Of a stretch of DNA of 64,000 bases, positions 54,819 through 62,121 are shown in pieces (positions within the stretch are counted from its first letter, which is position 1; the number at the start of each line of letters is the position of its first letter). The notes beneath the pieces were generated by a model. That model searched no databases and was not told the origin of the DNA. It saw only the letters and a program-made list of their open reading frames with translations. Location of the stretch: contig NZ_VWRN01000035.1 in the NCBI RefSeq assembly GCF_008632125.1, forward strand, positions 62,001-126,000. Direction: 5' to 3'. The translations under genes and the position numbers were made by a program. This DNA comes from Cupriavidus cauae (lineage in GTDB: Bacteria; Pseudomonadota; Gammaproteobacteria; Burkholderiales; Burkholderiaceae).

Positions 54819-56042
54819 TCAGAGCGGCAACAGCGACAACCCCCAGCCGCCGAGCGCGCAGGCCACCACCACCAGCCACGGCGGCAGCTTCCAGAACATC
54901 AGCGCCACCAGCGCCGCGAGCGCCAGCGCGAAGTCGGCCGGGCGGTGGATCGCGCTGGTCCAGACCGGATCGTACAAGGCTGCCAGCAGCACGCCGACCA
55001 CCGCCGCATTGACGCCGGCCAGTGCACCCTGGGCATGCGGACTGCGGCGCAGCCGTTCCCAGAACGGCAGGGCGCCGGCGACCAGCAGGAAGGACGGCAG
55101 GAAGACCGCGACCAGGCACAGGGCGCCGCCAGCCCAGCCGCTCGGCTCGATCCGCATCGCCGCGCCGAGGAAGGCCGCGAAGGTGAACAGCGGACCGGGT
55201 ACCGCCTGCGCCGCGCCGTAGCCGGCCAGGAAGGCGTCGTTGTCGACCCAGCCGTTGGGGACCACCGCGGCCTGCAGCAGCGGCAGCACCACGTGGCCGC
55301 CGCCGAACACCAGCGAGCCGGCCCGGTAGAAGGCGTCGATCAGCGCCAGTGCCTGGCCCGGCCAGGTCTGCGCCGCCAGCGGCAGCAGTGCCAACAGCGC
55401 GGCGAAGATCGACAGCATCAGGGCACCGAGCCGGCGGTCGACCGCAATCGGCAAGGCCTCGTGCTCGCCGGCCGGGGCCGTCTTCAGCAACGCGCGGCCC
55501 AGCAGCGCCGCTGCCGCCATCACCGCGACCTGGGCCAGGGGCCCGGGCACCAGCACGACCACGCAGGCCGCGACCGCGGCAATCGTCGCGCGGGGACGGT
55601 CCGGACACAGCGAGCGGCCCATGCCCCAGACCGCCTGCGCGACCACCGCCACCGCGACGATCTTCAGCCCGGCCAGCATGCCGGCGGGCAGCACATTGCC
55701 CCACGCCGACAAGGTCAGCGCGAACAGGATCAGCGCGATGGCCGACGGGAGCGTGAAGCCGACCCAGGCGGCCAGCATGCCGGCAAAGCCGGCGCGCGAC
55801 AGCCCGATCGCCATGCCGACCTGGCTGCTGGCCGGCCCCGGCAGGAACTGGCACAGCGCCACTAGGTCGGCATAGACGCGCTCGCCGAACCAGCGCCGGC
55901 GCACCACGAATTCCTGACGGAAATAGCCCAGATGCGCGACCGGTCCGCCGAACGAGGTCAGGCCCAGCCGCAGGAAGGCCAGGAATACCTCCCAGACCGG
56001 ATGGCGATGCGGGGCGAGGGTATGGCCGTCGGTGGCCGGCAT
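54819..56042 (-). CDS. chrA: Chromate transporter (ChrA, CHR family)
   Basis: 407 residues with two tandem CHR domains, the long form. GLTSFGGPVAHLGYFRQEFV, CQFLPGPASSQVGMAIGLSR, and in the second half GSLVFGGGHVVLPLLQAAVV and GYGAAQAVPGPLFTFAAFLG are signatures. It is a membrane efflux protein for chromate in characterised members, but distant homologues have other roles. ATG 56042 has GGAG nine bases upstream; ATG 56057 is an in-frame alternative. A hairpin CGATGGCC/GGCCATCG (56105-56124) lies before it. Confidence 0.9.
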   Translation of the reverse strand: MPATDGHTLAPHRHPVWEVFLAFLRLGLTSFGGPVAHLGYFRQEFVVRRRWFGERVYADLVALCQFLPGPASSQVGMAIGLSRAGFAGMLAAWVGFTLPSAIALILFALTLSAWGNVLPAGMLAGLKIVAVAVVAQAVWGMGRSLCPDRPRATIAAVAACVVVLVPGPLAQVAVMAAAALLGRALLKTAPAGEHEALPIAVDRRLGALMLSIFAALLALLPLAAQTWPGQALALIDAFYRAGSLVFGGGHVVLPLLQAAVVPNGWVDNDAFLAGYGAAQAVPGPLFTFAAFLGAAMRIEPSGWAGGALCLVAVFLPSFLLVAGALPFWERLRRSPHAQGALAGVNAAVVGVLLAALYDPVWTSAIHRPADFALALAALVALMFWKLPPWLVVVACALGGWGLSLLPL

Positions 56043-56164
56043 CGGTTCTGGCTCCATGGGGCTGGCGTGGGCTCGGGTGCAGGGAACGCCATGGTAGCGC
56101 AGCGCGATGGCCGCTCGGCCATCGCAGGCCATCGCGGGCCGTCGTGCCCGGTTGCGGCCCGTCC

Positions 56165-57436
56165 TCAGGCGGTGGCCGGTGCGCCGCGGCGCGAGGCGTC
56201 CGACAGCGACAGCAGATAGACCACCAGGCCGCCCGCCGCCAGCAGCAGGCCGACCCAGCCGGTCGATTGCCAGCCCAGGCCGGCCGCGATGGTCACGCCG
56301 CCGAGCCAGGCGCCCAGCGCGTTCGCCATGTTGAAGGCCGAGTGATTGAGCGCCGCGGCCAGCGTCTGCGCATCGCCGGCGACGTCCATCAGGCGGATCT
56401 GCAGGGCCGGGCCGAGCGCGACCACGGTGCCGATCAGCAGCACATTGGCCGACGCCAGCCAGGCGTGCGGCGCGGTCAGCACGAAGGCGCCGAGCACCGC
56501 AGCGGACCAGACCAGCACGCCGCCGATGGTCGGCATCAGCGCCTTGTCGGCCAGCTTGGAGCCGGCCAGATTGCCGATCACCATGCCGACGCCGAACAGC
56601 GCCAGCACGAAGGGAATGCCGCTGGCGGGCATGTGCGCCAGTTCGATCATCGTCGGCTTGATATAGCTGAACACGGCGAACATGCCGCCGAAGCCGATCG
56701 CGCCGATGCCCAGCGTCAGCCAGACCTGCTTGCGGCCCAGCGCGGACAACTCGCGCAGCGGACTGGCGTGGCGGTCGGCCGGCACGAACGGCACCCAGCG
56801 CCAGACCAGCAACACCGTCAGTGCGCCGATCAGGCCGACCAGCGCGAATGCGGAGCGCCAGCCCAGCCATTGGCCGATCGCCGCGGCGATCGGCACCCCG
56901 ACCAGCGTGGCGACGGTCAGGCCCAGCATCACCATGCCGACCGCCTGCGCGCGGCGCTCGCGCGCGACCAGGCTGGCGGCGACCAGCGCCGCCACGCCGA
57001 AGTAGGTGCCATGCGGAAAGCCGGTCAGCAGCCGCGCGACGATCATCGAGCCGTAGCCGGGCGCCAGCGCGCTGGCGAAGTTGCCGATCGCGAACACCGC
57101 CATCAGCGCCAGCAGCAGGGTGCGGCGCGGCAACCGCGCGCCGAGCACCGCCAGCAGCGGGGCGCCGATCACCACGCCGAGCGCATAGGCGCTGATCAGG
57201 TGGCCGGCGGCCGGGATCGAGATGGCCAAGTCGCTGGCGGCGTCGGGCAGCAGGCCCATGATGACGAATTCGCCGGTGCCGATGGCGAAGCCGCCGACAC
57301 CCAGCGCCAGCAGCGCGAGCCGCCCAGCGCGGCGCTCCGCCTTGCTGGTGGCGGAGGAAGCGGCTGGGGAAGGGGCCGGAGCGTCGTGTGAAAAGGAGTC
57401 GATCGGATCGTATGGGCTACCGTCAGGGGCGGACAT
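56165..57436 (-). CDS. MFS transporter, DHA1 family (AraJ/sugar-efflux-like)
   Basis: 423 residues with 12 transmembrane segments. GVGGFAIGTGEFVIMGLLPD and GFPHGTYFGVAALVAASLVA are typical of the AraJ/YdhP/SotB-like DHA1 group of drug or sugar efflux proteins. The N-terminal 45 residues are hydrophilic and low complexity. ATG 57436 is preferred over an upstream extension with no ribosome site. Substrate unknown. Confidence 0.88.
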   Translation of the reverse strand: MSAPDGSPYDPIDSFSHDAPAPSPAASSATSKAERRAGRLALLALGVGGFAIGTGEFVIMGLLPDAASDLAISIPAAGHLISAYALGVVIGAPLLAVLGARLPRRTLLLALMAVFAIGNFASALAPGYGSMIVARLLTGFPHGTYFGVAALVAASLVARERRAQAVGMVMLGLTVATLVGVPIAAAIGQWLGWRSAFALVGLIGALTVLLVWRWVPFVPADRHASPLRELSALGRKQVWLTLGIGAIGFGGMFAVFSYIKPTMIELAHMPASGIPFVLALFGVGMVIGNLAGSKLADKALMPTIGGVLVWSAAVLGAFVLTAPHAWLASANVLLIGTVVALGPALQIRLMDVAGDAQTLAAALNHSAFNMANALGAWLGGVTIAAGLGWQSTGWVGLLLAAGGLVVYLLSLSDASRRGAPATA

Positions 57437-57637
57437 GAGGAGATGACTGCAAGAGATCGCGCGGACGCGTGTTGTTTGGACCTTGTGATGAACCGGAGCG
57501 CGGGCTCTGCGGCCCGCTGGCACGCTCGGTCGCGATCGAAGCGAGCGAAGCGATCCGGGCGGCCGGTTTGGCCGTTATTGTGAAGCAAAACGCGCGGCCG
57601 TGCTGCGACGCAGCATGACGGCACCGCCATGCGGAGG

Positions 57638-57791
57638 GTTCCGGGACGGTTCTCCGAGGGTTCTCGGAGGGTACTTGCAGGGCTCTCGGAAGGTTTTCGG
57701 ATGGTCCTCGGAGGGTTCTCGGAAGGTTCTCCGAAGGTTCTCGGAAGGTTCTTGGAAGGTTCTCGGAGGGTTTTCGGAGGGTTCTCGCCAG
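57638..57791. repeat. 11-bp tandem repeat array, 14 units
   Basis: Fourteen consecutive 11-bp units of consensus GTTCTCGGAAG (variants at several positions, no length changes). Each unit contains TTC-N3-GAA. The array ends 4 bp before the stop codon of the minus-strand SDR gene. No spacers, so not a CRISPR. Confidence 0.95.
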
Positions 57792-57794
57792 GCC

Positions 57795-58787
57795 CTAGTC
57801 GGCCTGGCGGCGCCGCCGGGCCAATATGCCCAGGGATACGCCCAGGGCCAGCAGACCGGCGCCGATCAGGCCGGCCTGCGTGGCGCGCGAGCCCTCGTTG
57901 CGGTTCCGCCAGCCGCCGTCCACCGCCATATAGCCCTCGGTCGGATCGAACAGATTGCCGTCGGTGCGCGGCGCGGGGTCGGCCCGGTCCAGATAGCGCT
58001 GGGCGAGCTGCTGGGAAAAGCGCCGCGTCAGGCCTGGAGTGACCAGATTGCCGACGCGGGACAGCCACGCCACGCTGCCGATGGTGGTCGCCTGGCGATG
58101 CGGCCGCGCCGCCGCCCGCACGATCGCACGGGCGATGGCACGGGGATCGACCAGCGGCCGCGGCGGCCGGATCGCCTTGCCGGTGTAGTTGGCGCAATGC
58201 CGAAAGGCCGGCGTATCGGCCACCCCCGGAAAGATGTCGCAGACGTGGATGCCGGGGAAGGGCAGCAGCTCGGCGCGCAGCGCCTCGCTGAAGCCGCGCA
58301 GCCCATATTTGCTGGCGGTGTAGGACACGCCATAGGCCGACGGCGACCAGGCGTTCATCGATAGCACATTGATCAGCGTGCCGTGTCCCTCGCGCTTGAA
58401 GTAGGGCAGCACCGCGTGCGCGCCGTACAGGTAGGCGATCAGGTTGGTCCGCAGGACGCGCTCGTGGGCATGCACCGGCGTCTGTTCCAGCAGGCCGACC
58501 GTGCCGACGCCGGCATTGTTGATCCAGACATCGATGCGGCCGTCGCCGGTGTCGGCCGCGAGCCGGGCCAGCGCCGCGACGGCTTCCGCGTCGCCGACGT
58601 CGGTCGGCACCATCAACGTGTCGGCGCCGTGCGCCGCGCAGACATGGGCCACTTCGCGCAGCGCCGCTTCTCCGCGCGCCGCAAGCACCAGGCGCACGCC
58701 TCTGCGGGCGAAGGCCTCGGCGGTGGCCCGTCCGATGCCGCTGGACGCGCCGGTGATGACGATGGTGACGGGACGGGACGGACGCAT
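57795..58787 (-). CDS. Short-chain dehydrogenase with C-terminal membrane segment
   Basis: 330 residues from ATG 58787 (AAGGAG six bases upstream). TGASSGIGRATAEAFARRG, NNAGVGTVG, Ser in VLSMNAWSP and YTASKYGLRG provide the SDR fold and catalytic residues. After residue 250 the protein differs from short SDRs: a DPTEGYMAVDGGWRNRNEG segment and a single transmembrane helix (AGLIGAGLLALGVSLGILAR) with a basic end, so it is probably membrane-tethered. Substrate unknown. The stop abuts an 11-bp repeat array. Confidence 0.87.
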   Translation of the reverse strand: MRPSRPVTIVITGASSGIGRATAEAFARRGVRLVLAARGEAALREVAHVCAAHGADTLMVPTDVGDAEAVAALARLAADTGDGRIDVWINNAGVGTVGLLEQTPVHAHERVLRTNLIAYLYGAHAVLPYFKREGHGTLINVLSMNAWSPSAYGVSYTASKYGLRGFSEALRAELLPFPGIHVCDIFPGVADTPAFRHCANYTGKAIRPPRPLVDPRAIARAIVRAAARPHRQATTIGSVAWLSRVGNLVTPGLTRRFSQQLAQRYLDRADPAPRTDGNLFDPTEGYMAVDGGWRNRNEGSRATQAGLIGAGLLALGVSLGILARRRRQAD

Positions 58788-58966
58788 GGTCACTCCTTCG
58801 CGGATCGGCAATCGTGCGGGGTGACGATGCAAACGGCATGCCACGGCGACATCCCCTGCCGAACCTGTTATCCGCCGAGCGTGTCATCCGGCGAGTGTGT
58901 CGGACGCTAAGCCCGTCCCCGCCGTGCCTGCTCGCCGCGGTGCCTGTCCGCGCCCGTGCCGCGCTG

Positions 58967-59854
58967 CTACGCCGGCCCCATCTCCAGGCTGGCGAACAGA
59001 TCGGCCAGCGTCGGCACCGAGCGCGCCGGCCAGATCGCCGACAGGTCGAAGGTCGGCAGGGCATCGCCATCGCGGACCTCGCAAAAGCGCACGCCGCGGA
59101 AGTTCAGCGAACGGATCCAGCTCGGCAACAGCGCCACGCCGCAGCCCCCCGCGACGCAGGCCAGCACGGTCAGCGTCCGGTTGGCCTCCTGCGCGACGTG
59201 GGCCTCGTGGCCGGCCTTGCGCATCGCATCGAGAATGCCGGCATAGAAGGCCGGCAACTGGGCCTGCGGATACATCACCAGCCCGGCCTCGGCGATCTGC
59301 GCCAGCGACACCTTGCCGTCCGGTCCGGGCTCGAGCTCGTCGGGAATCGCCGCCACCAGCCGGTCGCGCAGCAGCGGGCGCTCCCGCATGCGTCCGCCCA
59401 CCGCCACCGGCGTGTGCATCAGGCCGAGATCGATGGCGCCGGTGCGCAGCGCCTCGGCCTGCTCGGCATTGCTCATCTCGCGCAGGATCACGCGCACGCC
59501 CGGCGCGCGCCGGCGCAGCTCGCGCAGCGCGCGCGGCAGCGTATCGAACAGCGCCGAGGACACCAGCCCGATCGTCAATTGCCCCGCGCTGCCGCGGCCG
59601 ATCTCCTGCGCGCGCCGGGCCGCCGCGTCGATGCGTTCGACGCTGGTGCGCACATCGTCGAGGATCGCCAGCGCCGCCGCGGTCGGCTGCGCGCCGCGGC
59701 GCGAGCGCTCGAACAGCCGGACGCCCAGGTCCTTCTCCATGCGGGCCAGCGCGGTGCTCAGCGCCGGCTGCGCGATGCCGAGCCAGTCGGCGGCGCGGCT
59801 GACGCTGCCATGGTCGATCACGGCGAGGAAGTAGCGCAGGTGGCGGGTTTCCAT
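58967..59854 (-). CDS. LysR family transcriptional regulator
   Basis: 295 residues. N-terminal helix-turn-helix HLRYFLAVIDHGSVSRAADW followed by LGIAQPALSTALARMEKDLG; the C-terminal substrate-binding domain begins at QLTIGLVSSALFDTLPRAL. It is divergent from an amidohydrolase/Bug receptor operon, with an AT-rich 115-bp spacer (T-N11-A-type sequences around 59850-59900), so it most likely controls that operon. Confidence 0.92.
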   Translation of the reverse strand: METRHLRYFLAVIDHGSVSRAADWLGIAQPALSTALARMEKDLGVRLFERSRRGAQPTAAALAILDDVRTSVERIDAAARRAQEIGRGSAGQLTIGLVSSALFDTLPRALRELRRRAPGVRVILREMSNAEQAEALRTGAIDLGLMHTPVAVGGRMRERPLLRDRLVAAIPDELEPGPDGKVSLAQIAEAGLVMYPQAQLPAFYAGILDAMRKAGHEAHVAQEANRTLTVLACVAGGCGVALLPSWIRSLNFRGVRFCEVRDGDALPTFDLSAIWPARSVPTLADLFASLEMGPA

Positions 59855-59969
59855 ATCGAAACGGTATGAATAAACAGATTCTGGATAATGGGAAACTATA
59901 CCCGCGCTCCCTAGAATCCGTCCGAACTATCGTTTGTCCATTCAGCCGTTTTCGATCCGGAGCCGCGCC

Positions 59970-60881
59970 TTGTCCCAGTCTTCGCCATCCGCGCCGCCGC
60001 CTGCGTCACCATCCGCGTCACCATCAGTGCTGCCGCCTGCGTCACCATCCGCGCCGCCATCGACGCGACCCGCCGTCGACTCGCATGCCCATGTGTTCGA
60101 GCACGGCCTGGCGCTGGCGGCGGTCCCGCGCTACCGGCCGGACCACGACGCGCTGCTGGGCGACTATCTGGCACAGCTCGACGCGAATGGCCTGACCCAC
60201 GGCGTGCTGGTCCAGCCGAGCTTTCTCGGCACCGAGAACCGCTATCTGCTGGCGGCGCTGCGTGCGGAGCCCGCCAGGCTGCGCGGCGTGGCCGTGGTGG
60301 ACCCGGCCATCGAGGATGCGGAACTCGACGCCATGGCCGCCGCCGGCGTGGTCGGCATCCGGCTGAACCTGATCGGCCTGCCGGCGCCCGACCTCGGCAC
60401 GGCGCCGTGGCGCGGCTTGCTGGAGCGCATCCATGCGCGCGGCTGGCACGTCGAATTGCATCTGCCCGCGGCGCGGCTGCAGGAAGTCATGCCCGCGCTG
60501 CTGGCGGCCGGTTGCCGCATCGTCGTCGATCATTTCGGCCGGCCCGATCCGGCGCTCGGCGTGGCTGACCCGGGTTTCGACGCTCTGCTGCGCCACGCCG
60601 ACAGCGGACGGGTCTGGGTCAAGCTGTCCGCCGCCTATCGCAACTGGCCCGATGCGCAATGCGCGCAGGCGGGGCGGCTTGCGGCACAGCGGCTGCTGGA
60701 GGCCTTCACCGCCGGGCGCCTGCTGTGGGGCAGCGACTGGCCCCATACCCAACATCCACACGTGTCCTACGGCGCTACCCGCCAATGGCTCGACGACTGG
60801 ATCGACGATGCCGCGCAGCGCCGGCAATTGCTCGGCGATACCGCGCTGAACCTATTCCAATTCCAAGGAGACTCCGCATGA
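59970..60881 (+). CDS. Amidohydrolase-2 family (PDC lactonase-like) hydrolase
   Basis: 303 residues from TTG 59970 (GGAG seven bases upstream; an earlier TTG at 59934 lacks a site). TIM-barrel metal motifs: DSHAHVFEHGL, VDHFGRPDP and LWGSDWPHTQHPH; HGVLVQPSFLGTENRYLL is typical of 2-pyrone-4,6-dicarboxylate lactonase-like enzymes. The first 30 residues are a Pro/Ser/Ala repeat encoded by GCGTCACCATCC-type DNA. Coupled to the Bug receptor by ATGA and divergent from LysR, suggesting an imported carboxylate or lactone substrate. Confidence 0.85.
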   Translation: MSQSSPSAPPPASPSASPSVLPPASPSAPPSTRPAVDSHAHVFEHGLALAAVPRYRPDHDALLGDYLAQLDANGLTHGVLVQPSFLGTENRYLLAALRAEPARLRGVAVVDPAIEDAELDAMAAAGVVGIRLNLIGLPAPDLGTAPWRGLLERIHARGWHVELHLPAARLQEVMPALLAAGCRIVVDHFGRPDPALGVADPGFDALLRHADSGRVWVKLSAAYRNWPDAQCAQAGRLAAQRLLEAFTAGRLLWGSDWPHTQHPHVSYGATRQWLDDWIDDAAQRRQLLGDTALNLFQFQGDSA

Positions 60882-61882
60882 TGCTGCCTGCCCTGTTCCA
60901 CACGCTGTCGCGCCGCGCCGGCGCCTGTCTGTTCGCCGCCTCGGCGGTATTGCTGGCCGGTGTTGCCACGCCCGCCGCCGCGGCCTATCCCGAGCGGCCG
61001 GTGACGCTCGTCGTCACCTATCCGCCCGGCGGCACCGTCGACGTGGTCGCGCGCCTGCTGGCGCCGAAGCTGTCCAGCGTGCTCGGCCAGCCGGTGGTAA
61101 TCGACAACCGCGGCGGCGCGGGCGGCATGATCGGCGGCGCCTATGTCGCGCGCGCCAAGCCGGACGGCTACACCCTGATGCTAGATGCCTCGAATCACGC
61201 GCAGAACCCGGCGCTGCACAGCCGCATGCAGTTCGACACGCTGAAGGATTTCGCGCCGGTGTCGCTGCTGCTGCGCGTGCCCAATGCGCTGGTGGTCACG
61301 CCGTCGTATCCGGTCAAGACGGTGGCCGACCTGATCAAGCTGGGCCAGGCCAACGCCGGCAAGCCGGTCTACTTCGCCTCGGCGGGCAACGGTTCGGCGC
61401 AGCATCTGGCCGGCGAGCTGTTCAACCTGATGGCAAACACGCGGCTCGAGCATGTCGCCTACAAGGGCGGCGGTCCGGCGATGGTCGACGTGATGGCGGG
61501 GCAGGTGCCGGTGATGTTCGCCAGCATGGGTTCCGCGTGGCAGCACATCAAGAACGGCAAGCTGCGTGCGGTTGCCGTCGGCGGCGCCAAGCGCTCGAAG
61601 GCCGCGCCAGAACTGCCGACCATCGCGGAGGCGGGCGTGCCGGGCTACGAGAGCTACGAGTGGAACGCTGTGTTCGCGCCGGCGGGCACGCCGGCGGCGA
61701 TCGTCGAGCAGGTCTCGCGCGCGCTGGCGCAGGTGCTGAAGGACCCGGTCGTGGCCGAACAGCTTGCCGGCTTCGGCGCGGAGACCGTCGGCTCGACGCC
61801 GGCCGAGCTCGACGCCTTCCGCCGCGCCGAAATCGCCAAGTGGAAGAAGGTCGCCGCGCAGGCGAAGCTCAGCCTCGATTGA
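60878..61882 (+). CDS. Bug family tripartite tricarboxylate transporter substrate-binding protein
   Basis: 334 residues. Signal peptide (CLFAASAVLLAGVATPAAAA) then the Bug/TctC fold: YPERPVTLVVTYPPGGTVDV, LGQPVVIDNRGGAGGMIGG, VAYKGGGPAMVDVMAGQVPV and LPTIAEAGVPGYESYEW. A periplasmic receptor for carboxylates; no TctA/TctB membrane subunits adjoin, as is common for Bug proteins. AAGGAG lies seven bases before the ATG, which overlaps the amidohydrolase stop (ATGA). Confidence 0.93.
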   Translation: MMLPALFHTLSRRAGACLFAASAVLLAGVATPAAAAYPERPVTLVVTYPPGGTVDVVARLLAPKLSSVLGQPVVIDNRGGAGGMIGGAYVARAKPDGYTLMLDASNHAQNPALHSRMQFDTLKDFAPVSLLLRVPNALVVTPSYPVKTVADLIKLGQANAGKPVYFASAGNGSAQHLAGELFNLMANTRLEHVAYKGGGPAMVDVMAGQVPVMFASMGSAWQHIKNGKLRAVAVGGAKRSKAAPELPTIAEAGVPGYESYEWNAVFAPAGTPAAIVEQVSRALAQVLKDPVVAEQLAGFGAETVGSTPAELDAFRRAEIAKWKKVAAQAKLSLD

Positions 61883-61900
61883 AGTCCCCGGTCTCGCGCC

Positions 61901-61925
61901 GGCGCATGCGAACAGGGCATGCGCC
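61901..61925 (+). terminator. Hairpin after the Bug receptor gene
   Basis: GGCGCATGC / GCATGCGCC, perfect 9-bp arms with a 7-nt loop. No U-tract, so a Rho-independent role is doubtful. Confidence 0.4.
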
Positions 61926-62121
61926 GACAGCGGGGCGCGCCCGATGACGGTAGCGCCGCAGATCAAAAATCCCCGGCACAAAAACGAGCACTCTCTGCGC
62001 GTGACAGTCGCAGAATAGACCGCCATGCTGGCGGGCCCACGCAGGCCTTCGGCGAAAGGCCGCGGCACGGATCCGACGACGATGGTCCGCCGGCATGTCG
62101 TTCGAAACCGGGGAGACTGTC

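Noticed and set aside
57638..57791. CRISPR array
   Set aside because: Units are only 11 bp with no unique spacers and no cas genes nearby.
57638..57791. LexA-type binding array (GTTC-N7-GTTC)
   Set aside because: The spacing follows automatically from the 11-bp unit, and that box type belongs to Alphaproteobacteria; no SOS gene adjoins.
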